From: RH-AL1 sp965198495
GTDB taxonomy: Bacteria; Pseudomonadota; Alphaproteobacteria; Rhizobiales; Beijerinckiaceae
Length of the DNA: 64,000 nucleotides
Direction of reading: 5' to 3'
NCBI GenBank assembly: GCA_965198495.1
Contig: CBDAPL010000002.1
Location: forward strand, 310,001 to 374,000
Under the pieces are notes generated by a model that searched no databases, was not told the DNA's origin, and worked only from the letters and a program-made list of their open reading frames with translations. A program made the translations under genes and the position numbers. Every line of letters starts with the position of its first letter. Position 1 is the first letter of the stretch. Of this stretch, positions 17,176-25,551 are shown piece after piece.

Positions 17176-18669
17176 ATGACGTTGATGATGCCGAAGGCGG
17201 AGGGCGCCATCCTCGCCCAGCGCGCCGAGATCGTCGCGCGCCTCAAAGCCATCGTGCGCCCCGGCAACGTGCTCGCGGACGAGCGGCAGATGCGCCCCTA
17301 CGAGTGCGACGCGGTGACCATGTACCGGCAGCTGCCGATGGTCGTCGTGCTGCCGGAGACGGTGCCGGAGGTCGCGGCCATCATGGCGCTGGCCAAGGAG
17401 ATGAACGTCAAGGTCGTGCCGCGCGGCGGGGGGACCTCGCTGTCGGGCGGCTCGCTGCCGCTCGAGGACGGCATCCTGCTCGCCATGGGCAAGTTCAACA
17501 AGATCATGGAAATCGACTACGAGAACCGCTGCGCCGTCGTGCAGCCGGGAGTGGCGAACCTCGCGATCACGCGGGCCGTCGAGGGCGAGGGCTTCTATTA
17601 CGCGCCGGATCCGTCATCGCAGATCGCCTGCTCGATCGGCGGCAATGTGGCGGAGAACTCCGGCGGCATCCATTGCCTCAAATACGGGCTCACCACCAAC
17701 AACATCCTCGGCCTGGAGGTCGTGCTGATGGGCGGCGAGGTGATCCGTCTCGGCGGCAAGCATCTCGATGCCGACCTCTACGACCTCATCGGCGTGATGA
17801 CCGGCTCGGAGGGCCTGCTCGGTGTCGTCACGGAAGTGATCGTGCGCATCCTCAAGAAGCCGCAGGTCGCGCGCGGCGTGCTGCTCGGTTTCCCGACCGT
17901 CGAGGCGGGCTGCGACTGCGTCGCCGACATCATCGCCTCGGGCATCATTCCTGGCGGGATGGAAATGATGGACAATGCCTCGATCATCGCCACGGAGGAT
18001 TTCCAGCCGTGCGGCTATCCGCGCGACGCCGGTTCGCTCGTCATCGCCGAGCTCGACGGCACGGCGTCCGAGGTCGACCACCTGATCGATCGCGTCTCGG
18101 CCATCGCCGAGACGCACAAGGCCTCGACGATCAGGGTTTCGACCACCGACGAGGAGCGCGTGCAGTTCTGGCAGGGCCGCAAGAACGCTTTCCCAGCCGT
18201 CGGCGCGATCGGCCCGGACTATCTCTGCATGGACGGCACGATCCCGCGCTCGAAGCTCGCCTACGTGCTCGAGCGCATGGACGAACTCGGCCGCCAGCAC
18301 GGCCTGCGCGTCGCCAACGTCTTTCACGCCGGCGACGGCAATCTGCACCCGCTGATCCTCTATGACGCGGCCAAGGCCGGCGACACCGAGCGCGCCGAGG
18401 CCTTCGGGGCGGACATCCTGCGCCTCTGCGTCGAGGTTGGCGGCGTGCTGACCGGCGAGCACGGCGTCGGCGTCGAGAAGCGCGACCTGATGGGCACGAT
18501 GTTCACCGAAGTCGACCTCGCCCAGCAGCAGCGCCTGAAATGCGCCTTCGATCCCGAGCACCGGCTCAACCCCGGCAAGGTGTTCCCGACGCTGCATCGC
18601 TGCGCCGAACTCGGCAAGATGCACGTGCACCACGGCAAGATCGCCTTTCCCGAGCTGCCGCGGTTCTGA
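17176..18669 (+). CDS. glcD: Glycolate oxidase subunit GlcD (FAD-linked)
   Basis: 497 residues from the ATG at 17176, preceded by GGTGGA with a short spacer; a GTG at 17167 is in frame. The FAD-binding PCMH domain runs about residues 50-230, with 'VVPRGGGTSLSGGSLPLEDG' and 'DPSSQIACSIGGNVAENSGG'. The FAD-oxidase C-terminal domain follows, with 'HAGDGNLHPLILYD' and 'GEHGVGVEKRDLM'. It oxidises glycolate (or D-lactate) to glyoxylate as part of the membrane-associated GlcDEF complex. glcE and glcF are about 1.2 kb downstream, separated by an antisense hydrolase gene. Confidence 0.95.
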   Translation: MTLMMPKAEGAILAQRAEIVARLKAIVRPGNVLADERQMRPYECDAVTMYRQLPMVVVLPETVPEVAAIMALAKEMNVKVVPRGGGTSLSGGSLPLEDGILLAMGKFNKIMEIDYENRCAVVQPGVANLAITRAVEGEGFYYAPDPSSQIACSIGGNVAENSGGIHCLKYGLTTNNILGLEVVLMGGEVIRLGGKHLDADLYDLIGVMTGSEGLLGVVTEVIVRILKKPQVARGVLLGFPTVEAGCDCVADIIASGIIPGGMEMMDNASIIATEDFQPCGYPRDAGSLVIAELDGTASEVDHLIDRVSAIAETHKASTIRVSTTDEERVQFWQGRKNAFPAVGAIGPDYLCMDGTIPRSKLAYVLERMDELGRQHGLRVANVFHAGDGNLHPLILYDAAKAGDTERAEAFGADILRLCVEVGGVLTGEHGVGVEKRDLMGTMFTEVDLAQQQRLKCAFDPEHRLNPGKVFPTLHRCAELGKMHVHHGKIAFPELPRF

Positions 18670-19701
18670 TCAGGCCGCCAGGCTGCGCGTGAACTCGTCG
18701 TACGCTCGCGTCACCGCGTTCAGCATCTCGAACTGCGGGAAGGCGCCCGTCTCAAACTCGTCGAAATGCCAGTTCGGCCGCGCGGCGATCTCCTGTTCCT
18801 TGCTGAAGTCGACGAAGTCACCGCGATGGCCGTGACAGGTCCACACCGGCAACGCGAGCAGCTTGTAGATGCGGGTGATGTCGGCGGCGAACAGGAAGCC
18901 GGAGAGGAACGACCAAACGACGTGTTCCGCCCCGGGCTGATGGGCCGTGAGCTGGCAGTAGTTGAACAGCCCTTCGTCGATGCGTTTCGATCCCCAGGTC
19001 TTCTCCAGGAAAAAACGCATGCTGGGTTTGCTGACGACGAGGTCGAAGAGCGCGCGGCTCCAGGCGCCCTGCGAGACGAGAGCGTGACGCAGCTTGCTGC
19101 CCTTCGTCGATTGTGCCGGGCCGGCCCCGGCCAGCGCCTTGTCGAAGCCGGTAGGACTGATCAGGCCGAGACTGCGGTAATCGTCGGGCCGCTCCAGCGC
19201 GGCGCGCGAGGCATACTCGCACGACAGGGAGAGCGCCACACAATCGATCCTCCGGCCGCCGTGGCGGCCACGGATCATCGCCGTGGCGGCGTGCAGCGCG
19301 TCCGCCATGATGCGCGGCGTGTAGACGAGGTCGGCCCGCTCGGAGAAACCGAAGCCCGGCAGTTCGAGCGCGTAGACGGGCCGGCTCCTTCGGTAGTGCA
19401 TGTAGAGGGGTCGCACCTCGTACGCGCTAGCGGCGGCGTTGACGCTGTGTACGAGAAGCAGCGGCACGTCGCCCACGTCGTCTGTCACATAGAGGTTCAC
19501 GCGGCCGGGCGCCGTATCGACATTCAGGCGGTCGCCCGGCAGCGCCGGCGGCAGCCAGCGATGATGGTCGATCGCGAAACGGCTGTAGGCGATCCATGCG
19601 GCAGCGGCCGCGACGGGCGCCGCCGCGGCATACGGCCATATCGGTTTGGCCGATGACCTAGATGTCCGCGCCGCTCTGTTTTTCATCGAAACATCTCTCA
19701 T
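18670..19701 (-). CDS. Alpha/beta hydrolase with N-terminal membrane anchor
   Basis: 343 residues from the ATG at 19701; an ATG at 19686 is equally possible and the frame is open to 19968. A hydrophobic helix at about residues 20-38 ('IWPYAAAAPVAAAAAWIAY') suggests a signal anchor. The hydrolase core follows, with 'DVPLLLVHSVNAAASAYEV' (oxyanion region), 'YALELPGFGFSERAD', and a late His near 'DEFETGAFPQFE'. The nucleophile elbow reads 'ALSLSCEYA', lacking the usual Gly-x-Ser-x-Gly glycines. It is antisense between glcD and glcE. Its substrate is unknown and a link to glycolate use is not evident. Confidence 0.8.
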   Translation of the reverse strand: MRDVSMKNRAARTSRSSAKPIWPYAAAAPVAAAAAWIAYSRFAIDHHRWLPPALPGDRLNVDTAPGRVNLYVTDDVGDVPLLLVHSVNAAASAYEVRPLYMHYRRSRPVYALELPGFGFSERADLVYTPRIMADALHAATAMIRGRHGGRRIDCVALSLSCEYASRAALERPDDYRSLGLISPTGFDKALAGAGPAQSTKGSKLRHALVSQGAWSRALFDLVVSKPSMRFFLEKTWGSKRIDEGLFNYCQLTAHQPGAEHVVWSFLSGFLFAADITRIYKLLALPVWTCHGHRGDFVDFSKEQEIAARPNWHFDEFETGAFPQFEMLNAVTRAYDEFTRSLAA

Positions 19702-19747
19702 CACCGCCGGATAACGGTGCCGCATGCGCCTCGTTGCGTCGCGCATC

Positions 19748-19810
19748 GAGACTTGGCGAACAAGACTCGGCGAACAAGAGACTTTGGCGAACAAGAGACT
19801 CGGCGAGCAA
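19748..19810. repeat. Four-copy degenerate tandem repeat
   Basis: Four adjacent units of 14-17 bp with consensus GAGACT(T/C)GGCGAACAA. The unit lengths are 16, 14, 17 and 16. The array lies between the hydrolase start and glcE. Unit lengths are not all multiples of three, so it is unlikely to be a conserved coding repeat. Confidence 0.8.
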
Positions 19811-19882
19811 ACGGCAGCGCGGCACGATGTCTGTGCCGGGAGACACGGTTGCTTTTCCGTCATCTTCGCGCTTTGAGAGCGA

Positions 19883-21091
19883 ATGCAATTCCTCAAGCCG
19901 CGCGACGAGAACGACGTCCTCGAGGCCGTCAGTTCCGCCCTTGCCTCGGAGACGCCGGTCGAGATCATCGGCCATGGGTCGAAGCGGGGACTCGGGCACG
20001 CCGTGGTGGCCGAGACTCAGATCGACGTCACAGGGCTTTCCGGCGTGACGCTCTACGAGCCGGCCGAACTCGTGCTGCGCGCGCTCCCGGGCACGCCGAT
20101 GGACGAGATCGTCGCCCTGCTTGACCAGAACAATCAGGAGCTCGCCTTCGAGCCGATGGACCCGACCCGGCTGTGGCGCAGCAATCGAACCGGCACGATC
20201 GGCGGGACGGTGGCGGTGAACGCCGGCGGCCCTCGCCGCATCAAGGCTGGAGCCGCCCGCGACCACCTGCTCGGCTTTCGCGCGGTGAGTGGGCGCGGCG
20301 AACTCTTCAAGTCAGGCGGGCAGGTGATCAAGAACGTCACCGGCTACGACCTCTCCAAGCTGATAGCGGGCTCGCAAGGAACGCTGGCGGTGATGACGGA
20401 GGTGACGCTGAAGGTGCTGCCGAAGGCCGACACGGAACGCACCTTCCTCCTCTACGGGCTCGACGAGGCGGCGGCGCTCGGCGCGCTGCGTGAGGCAAGC
20501 GGCCTCTCATACGATGTTTCCTGCTTCGCCTGCGTGCCCGATGGCGCTTGGCTCGAACGCGCGCCCGGCTGCTGCCTCGCCCTGCGGCTTGAGGGCCCCG
20601 CGATCTCGGTCGATCAGCGCTTCGAGGATCTCGTCGCCCACTTCGGCCCGCGCGGTCGTGCCGACGATCTCGGCGCGGAAGCTTCCCGCCATTTCTGGGC
20701 CTCGCTGCGCGACGCCGCGCCGGTAGCCGACATTGATGGCCCGGTCTGGAAGGTCTCGATCACGCCGAGCGAGGGGGCGGGCTTCGTCGCCGCCGTGCGC
20801 AAGGCGGGCGTACCCCTCGCCCGTTGGTATTACGACTGGGCCGGTGGTCTCGTCTGGCTTGGGCTGGAGGGAGCGGATCCAAAGGCCGCGGCGATCCGCC
20901 ACGCGCTCTCCCGCCACGGCCATGCGACTCTGGTCCGCGCCGACGATGCGTTTCGCGCGAGCACGCCCATCTTCCAATCACAGCCCGCTCCGCTCGCCGC
21001 GCTCTCGCGCCGGGTCAAGGCGGCTTTCGATCCCATGAACGTTCTCAACAGGGGCCGCCTCGGCCAGTCCCTCGAACAGACCTTGGCCTGA
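19883..21091 (+). CDS. glcE: Glycolate oxidase subunit GlcE (FAD-binding)
   Basis: 402 residues. It has an FAD-binding PCMH domain in the first 200 residues: 'EIIGHGSKRGLGHAV', 'NRTGTIGGTVAVNAGGPRRI' and 'GGQVIKNVTGYDLSKLIAGS' are GlcE hallmarks. It lacks the full C-terminal oxidase domain of GlcD, as expected. It is the second flavin subunit of the glycolate dehydrogenase complex. glcF starts one base after its stop, so the two are translated from one message. Confidence 0.95.
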   Translation: MQFLKPRDENDVLEAVSSALASETPVEIIGHGSKRGLGHAVVAETQIDVTGLSGVTLYEPAELVLRALPGTPMDEIVALLDQNNQELAFEPMDPTRLWRSNRTGTIGGTVAVNAGGPRRIKAGAARDHLLGFRAVSGRGELFKSGGQVIKNVTGYDLSKLIAGSQGTLAVMTEVTLKVLPKADTERTFLLYGLDEAAALGALREASGLSYDVSCFACVPDGAWLERAPGCCLALRLEGPAISVDQRFEDLVAHFGPRGRADDLGAEASRHFWASLRDAAPVADIDGPVWKVSITPSEGAGFVAAVRKAGVPLARWYYDWAGGLVWLGLEGADPKAAAIRHALSRHGHATLVRADDAFRASTPIFQSQPAPLAALSRRVKAAFDPMNVLNRGRLGQSLEQTLA

Positions 21092-21092
21092 G

Positions 21093-22388
21093 ATGCAAAC
21101 CGAGTTCTCGTCCGACCTCCTGGAGCGGCCGGCGTTCGCGACGAGCGAGAAGATCATCCGCAAATGCGTCCATTGCGGGTTCTGCACCGCGACCTGTCCG
21201 ACCTTCGTCCTCCTGGGTGAGGAGAACGACAGCCCGCGTGGCCGCATCTACCTCATCAAGGACATGCTGGAGAACGATCGGCCCGCCGACGCGGAGACGG
21301 TCAAGCACGTCGATCGTTGCCTCTCCTGCCTCGCGTGCATGACGACCTGCCCGTCCGGCGTGAACTACATGCACCTCGTCGATCACGCCCGCGCGCACAT
21401 CCAGAAGACCTACAAGCGCCCGCTGTTGGATCGGCTGACCCGCCGGATGCTCGGCCTGATCCTGCCGCACCCCGCCCGCTTTCGGTTGGCGCTGCAAGGC
21501 GCCAAGCTGGCGAAACCGTTCGCCGCTCTGTTCCCCAGGCGCTTTCACGCGATGTTCGCGATGGCGCCGGCCGTGCTGCCGGCGCGGGGCACCAGCGATG
21601 TTCCGGCGATTCACTCGGCAGAGGGCACCAAGCGCATGCGCGTGGCGCTGCTGACCGGGTGCGCTCAGCGGGTTCTCGACCCGGCGATCAACGAAGCGAC
21701 GATCCGCGTGCTGACGCGCCACGGCGTTGAGGTGGTCGTGCTGAAAGGGGTCGGATGCTGCGGCGCGCTGCAGCACCACATGGGCCAGGAAAACGCCTCG
21801 CATGCCATGGCGGCAGCCAACATCCGCGCCTTCATGGCGGAAAAGCGAGCGCGCGGACTCGATCACATCGTGATCAACACGTCGGGCTGCGGCACGACGA
21901 TCAAGGACTACGGGTTCATGATGCGCGAGGACGCGGCCGTCGCGGAGGACGCGGCAGCTGTCTCCGCGATGGCGCGCGACGTCAGCGAGATCCTCAGCGT
22001 GCTGGAGATCGCGTCGCGTGGGCCGCCGGTTCCGAAGTTGCGTGTCGCCTACCACTCGGCATGCTCGCTCCAGCATGGTCAGAAGGTGTCGGCGGCACCG
22101 ATAAGCGTGCTGCGCAAGGTTGGCTACGAGGTGGTCGGCGTGCCAGAGGGGCACATCTGCTGCGGCTCCGCGGGAACCTACAATCTGCTGCAGCCTGAGA
22201 TCGCGGACCAGCTGAAGCAGCGCAAGGTCGGCAACATCTTGTCGATCAAACCGGATGTCGTGGCCGCCGGGAACATCGGCTGCATCGTGCAGATCGCCAG
22301 CGGGCTCGAGCTGCCGGTCGTCCATACGGTGCAACTGGTTGACTGGGCGACCGGTGGCCCGCGGCCGGGGGCCTTGGCGAAACACTAG
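21093..22388 (+). CDS. glcF: Glycolate oxidase iron-sulfur subunit GlcF
   Basis: 431 residues. Two 4Fe-4S motifs are near the N-terminus: 'CVHCGFCTATCPTF' at about residue 27, and 'CLSCLACMTTCPSGV' at about 77. Two CCG-type cysteine-rich domains follow in the C-terminal half ('GCCGALQHHMGQ' and 'ICCGSAGTYNL'). It passes electrons from the GlcD/GlcE flavins to the quinone pool at the membrane. Directly follows glcE with a one-base gap. Confidence 0.96.
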   Translation: MQTEFSSDLLERPAFATSEKIIRKCVHCGFCTATCPTFVLLGEENDSPRGRIYLIKDMLENDRPADAETVKHVDRCLSCLACMTTCPSGVNYMHLVDHARAHIQKTYKRPLLDRLTRRMLGLILPHPARFRLALQGAKLAKPFAALFPRRFHAMFAMAPAVLPARGTSDVPAIHSAEGTKRMRVALLTGCAQRVLDPAINEATIRVLTRHGVEVVVLKGVGCCGALQHHMGQENASHAMAAANIRAFMAEKRARGLDHIVINTSGCGTTIKDYGFMMREDAAVAEDAAAVSAMARDVSEILSVLEIASRGPPVPKLRVAYHSACSLQHGQKVSAAPISVLRKVGYEVVGVPEGHICCGSAGTYNLLQPEIADQLKQRKVGNILSIKPDVVAAGNIGCIVQIASGLELPVVHTVQLVDWATGGPRPGALAKH

Positions 22389-22591
22389 CTGAAACAGCGG
22401 TCTTCGCTGACGCCGTGGCGAAACTGCAGCCGCCTCTTAGAAATCGCTGCTGAATTGCGGCAATTTGCTGAACGATCGCACGCTTTTCGCATTCCATCGG
22501 GGAAGGATCGTGCGCTCGCTGCCACATGCCGTGTGGCATTAGCGCGTGACCTCCGCGTACAGGGGTACGTCGAGCTCGCAGGGATTTACCA

Positions 22592-22843
22592 ATGATCAAG
22601 AAGTTTGCAACCGCCGCCATCATCACCGCCGCCGCGTCGTTCTCGTTTATCGGTCTCGCTCAGGCCATGGACTTCCCGGCGACCCCAATGAATTCCGGAC
22701 CGCCGATGTCGGCCCCCATGGCGCAGCCGATGGCAGCCCCAATGATGGAGCGGCCGATGATGAAGAAGCGCATGAGCAGAAAAATGATGATGAAGAAGAA
22801 GATGATGATGAAAAAGAAGATGATGATGAAGAAAGAGATGTAG
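22592..22843 (+). CDS. Small exported Met/Lys-repeat protein
   Basis: 83 residues. A signal peptide ('KKFATAAIITAAASFSFIGLAQA') is followed by a Pro/Met-rich segment with 'PMSAPMAQPMAAPM'. The tail is built of 'MMMKKK' repeats, extremely basic and methionine-rich. It resembles the short secreted MXKDX-type pentapeptide repeat proteins without matching that motif exactly. Methionine clusters can bind copper(I), and a polycationic tail can bind anionic surfaces; both are inferences. AGGGA lies 7 nt before the ATG. A strong terminator follows 32 bp after the stop. Confidence 0.8.
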   Translation: MIKKFATAAIITAAASFSFIGLAQAMDFPATPMNSGPPMSAPMAQPMAAPMMERPMMKKRMSRKMMMKKKMMMKKKMMMKKEM

Positions 22844-22875
22844 TTTTCGTCGTTATTGCTTTGTGATCATCTAAG

Positions 22876-22906
22876 AAAAGCGGGCTGCCTTGGCAGCCCG
22901 CTTTTT
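22876..22906 (+). terminator. Rho-independent terminator
   Basis: Stem AGCGGGCTGCC / GGCAGCCCGCT with a two-base TT apex, flanked by A4 on the left and T5 on the right. It ends the transcript of the Met/Lys-repeat gene, and the symmetric A and T runs could make it work in both directions. Confidence 0.9.
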
Positions 22907-22919
22907 CAGTGGAGGAGAC

Positions 22920-23387
22920 GTGCGCCGCAGGTCCTGCTCTCGAGCGATCATCCTCCGTACGATGGTCTTCGGTCCGATGATGGTCGTCGCATCCGCCACG
23001 TTCGCCCAGACGATCGACCCGAAGCTCCCCGCCATGCCGAGTATGGAAGGGCCGCCGAGCACCGGCGAGCTGGCGAAGCCCGCCAACGCGCCGAACGTCT
23101 CGCAATCGAAGACACTCGCGCCGAAGCCGGTGACGTCAGGGCAACTCGCGTCCAAGCCGTCTTCGATTCAGCTGCCCGCAAACAAGACGCCCGCAAACAA
23201 GATCGGCGAGCCGGCGAAAGCGAGCAAGGCAAGCAACACTGGCAAGTCGGACGTGTCTCACAAAGAGGCTGTCGGCAAGCGCGCCGCGACGAATAGTTTG
23301 GCCGCGCCGAAATCGTCGGCCAAGAATTCAGCGGTCAAGAGTTCAGCCTTCAAGAATTCAGCGGTTAAAAAGCTCCCCCGTCGGTAA
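22920..23387 (+). CDS. Exported low-complexity protein (hypothetical)
   Basis: 155 residues from a GTG at 22920 with GGAGGAG immediately upstream. An ATG at 22890 is in frame but lies inside the terminator stem. The N-terminus looks like a signal peptide ('RAIILRTMVFGPMMVVASATFAQ'). The rest is disordered, rich in Ala, Lys, Ser and Pro, with 'ANKTPANK' and three pentapeptide units 'KNSAV KSSAF KNSAV' encoded by 15-bp DNA repeats. The composition recalls cell-wall or DNA-binding linker proteins, but no family was recognised. Confidence 0.6.
   Translation: MRRRSCSRAIILRTMVFGPMMVVASATFAQTIDPKLPAMPSMEGPPSTGELAKPANAPNVSQSKTLAPKPVTSGQLASKPSSIQLPANKTPANKIGEPAKASKASNTGKSDVSHKEAVGKRAATNSLAAPKSSAKNSAVKSSAFKNSAVKKLPRR
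23322..23366 (+). repeat. Three 15-bp in-frame tandem units
   Basis: Units AAGAATTCAGCGGTC, AAGAGTTCAGCCTTC and AAGAATTCAGCGGTT encode KNSAV, KSSAF and KNSAV. Units 1 and 3 differ at one base, pointing to recent duplication within the coding sequence. Confidence 0.8.
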
Positions 23388-23451
23388 GACGTCGAAGTGA
23401 TCGGACCTTCGGTTTCGCGCGGGACATTGATCCGGCACCAATCGATCCGCT

Positions 23452-24249
23452 CTAGAAGAAGCGTTCGATGGAGAGGACCTGATCCCGCCGCAAGCCGAAC
23501 CGCGCCAGATGTGCGTTCGTCCCTTCTACGCCCTCGCGGGCGACGCCATCGGCGAAGGTGCGGCGCCACCGCGCAAAGGGACCGAACGCCTCCGAATGGT
23601 TCGCGGTCGTGTTGACGACATAGGTGCCGGCGACGTCGAGTTCACGCCAAGCGAGGCCGCGTTCGCGGCATTCCTCTATCCAGCGGTAGTGTTCGTGCAG
23701 TGTGGCGAACGGGTCGCGTCGAACCTCATCCTCCGCGTCCAGGTCGTACCTGGCGACGACGCTCGATCCGCAGAGCCTATGGAAGCCGCCGTCGAACAGG
23801 CCGGCATGCGGCAGGGGCACCGTGCGCAGGCTCCGCGCGTCGGTCGCGAACCCGGAGGTGATGATGCCGCCGACCTGATCGCGTGTGACGGTGTCGCGAG
23901 CGGTTGCCACGAGGCGCGTGTCGACCCAATCGTCGGCATCGACGAACATGAGAAAGCCGCCTCCGCGCGCGGTCACATCCGCGCTGATGAGGCTCTTCTT
24001 GCGGCCACTGTCGAGATTGTCGGCGCGCACCGCCTCAGCGTGCCAGTCGGCCTGAACGAAATCATAGCTGGCACCGGATGATAGGCGCGGTCTGTCGTGC
24101 CCGGCGATAGCGATGCGAAAATCCTGATCCGTCTGCGCGCGGAGACTTGCCATCGTCAGGTCGAGCAGCGCCTCGACGAGAGGCCAGTTTTGGGCCGCGG
24201 CTTTCGGCAGCAGTGGAATGCCGAAGGTGAAAGGCTCGCACGCGCTCAC
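23452..24249 (-). CDS. Glycosyltransferase-like protein (GT2 fold)
   Basis: 265 residues from a GTG at 24249 that overlaps the upstream gene's stop as GTGA, a classic coupling arrangement. A longer frame to 24327 runs inside the neighbour. It begins 'FTFGIPLLPKAAAQNWPLVEALL' and carries a DxD-like metal site in 'FLMFVDADDWVDTRLV', typical of GT-A glycosyltransferases. It resembles the putative rhamnosyltransferase-like GT2 proteins that build surface polysaccharides. Acceptor and donor are unknown. Confidence 0.75.
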   Translation of the reverse strand: MSACEPFTFGIPLLPKAAAQNWPLVEALLDLTMASLRAQTDQDFRIAIAGHDRPRLSSGASYDFVQADWHAEAVRADNLDSGRKKSLISADVTARGGGFLMFVDADDWVDTRLVATARDTVTRDQVGGIITSGFATDARSLRTVPLPHAGLFDGGFHRLCGSSVVARYDLDAEDEVRRDPFATLHEHYRWIEECRERGLAWRELDVAGTYVVNTTANHSEAFGPFARWRRTFADGVAREGVEGTNAHLARFGLRRDQVLSIERFF

Positions 24250-25235
24250 CCGCTTGCGGCTCCCTGTGACGTTGCCGCCTCCTCGCGCTGCAGACGCGCC
24301 ACGTGGCGGCCGTAAAGCACGCAGCACCGCTCGTGCAGCGCGCTGAGCCTCTCGTCGGCGTGCATGATCGCTAGGAGGCGCTTGGCACCGGCAAACTTGT
24401 TTTGAATGGAACGATCCTCCTCTTCGTTCCTATCGAAGACCGGCCAGCACGCGTCACGATCCCACTTGGCGTTCAAACCATTGCTGCGCTGATGCTTGAC
24501 GAGGTAGTCCTCGCGCGACCTCGTATTGTAATGGTTGACCTGGGCAAGCGCCCAGCTGACCGAACCAGGTTCCGATTGCAGGAAGCAGTCGCGTGACTCG
24601 TCGAAGAAATAGTCGGGTAGGACACGGCCGGCGCCATCGACGTAACGCAGGCCGGAACCGCGATCGTCGACCGGGAAGCGCGGCTGATGCGCTAGCAGCT
24701 TGCAATGATAGGCGTCGAGCCTGGTGAACAAGGTTTTGAACGGGTGGTTGACGCCGTTCGTCAAAGGCGCGCCTCGGGTGAAACGCTCGCTGACGAGCCC
24801 CGGCTGCCACGTCATGTGCCCGGAGCTGCCGAACACGCGCCAGTTGACAAGGAAGGCCGTCGCATCAGGCACGGCCTCGATCAGGTCGTGCACGCTCCCG
24901 CGACCGACGTGGATGTTGAGGAACTCGTCCGCGTCGAGAACCATCGCCCAGTCCGCCTGCGCCAGCGCCTGATGCTTCTCGGCCAGCGCGTAGCCGCTGA
25001 GTTGCGCCTCCTCACCGTCCGCCACATCGTTGCGGATGTGCACCGCCAGGCCGAGCGCTTGGAGCCGGTCGACCAGCGCCGGCGAATCATCGACGCAGCC
25101 GTTGGTGCATATGAGGACGTCGGTGAAGCCGATCGAGCGGTGATAGGCGACCCATTCGAGGATGTAGGGACCCTCGTTGCGCATCGCGGCCACGAGAACG
25201 ACATGCCGCGCCCGGGCGCTATCTCGCGCGTCCAT
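24246..25235 (-). CDS. Glycosyltransferase family 2 protein
   Basis: 329 residues. 'VVLVAAMRNEGPYILEWVAYHRSIGF' is the typical start of the Glyco_tranf_2_4 type (GT92-like) domain. 'WAMVLDADEFLNIHVG' supplies the DxD motif. It is cytosolic or membrane-associated and probably adds sugars to a surface polysaccharide or glycolipid. It is translationally coupled to the second transferase downstream (4-nt overlap), so the two likely act on the same product. A tRNA-Leu gene lies 66 bp upstream on the same strand. Confidence 0.85.
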   Translation of the reverse strand: MDARDSARARHVVLVAAMRNEGPYILEWVAYHRSIGFTDVLICTNGCVDDSPALVDRLQALGLAVHIRNDVADGEEAQLSGYALAEKHQALAQADWAMVLDADEFLNIHVGRGSVHDLIEAVPDATAFLVNWRVFGSSGHMTWQPGLVSERFTRGAPLTNGVNHPFKTLFTRLDAYHCKLLAHQPRFPVDDRGSGLRYVDGAGRVLPDYFFDESRDCFLQSEPGSVSWALAQVNHYNTRSREDYLVKHQRSNGLNAKWDRDACWPVFDRNEEEDRSIQNKFAGAKRLLAIMHADERLSALHERCCVLYGRHVARLQREEAATSQGAASG

Positions 25236-25301
25236 CTCGTGGTCCCGTTATCGCAGTCGCCTGTCGATTCAATCCCGACGCCGATCCAATCGGAAGAATA
25301 G

Positions 25302-25388
25302 TGGTGCGGGCGGTCGGAATCGAACCGACACTCTGTCTCCAGAACCGGATTTTGAGTCCGGCGCGTCTACCAGTTCCACCACGCCCGC
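25302..25388 (-). tRNA. tRNA-Leu (CAA)
   Basis: 87 nt on the minus strand with an encoded CCA. The acceptor arm GCGGGCG pairs with CGCCCGC. The anticodon stem CCGGA/TCCGG encloses the loop CTCAAAA, giving anticodon CAA. A long variable arm fits a class II leucine tRNA, and the T-loop is GGTTCGATTCC. Confidence 0.95.
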
Positions 25389-25551
25389 GTCGCGCGAAGC
25401 GCCTCGGATCGAGGCTGCCTTCGCAGGCCCTCCATGCCACACGATCAACGTGCCGGTCCAGCCGTTTGCTCGGCACGCCAAACATTGGGCTGGGTCGGCA
25501 AATCGCCCGGGGATCGCCGGCTTCTCAAAGCCGCGGCAACGCGTCCGTGCG

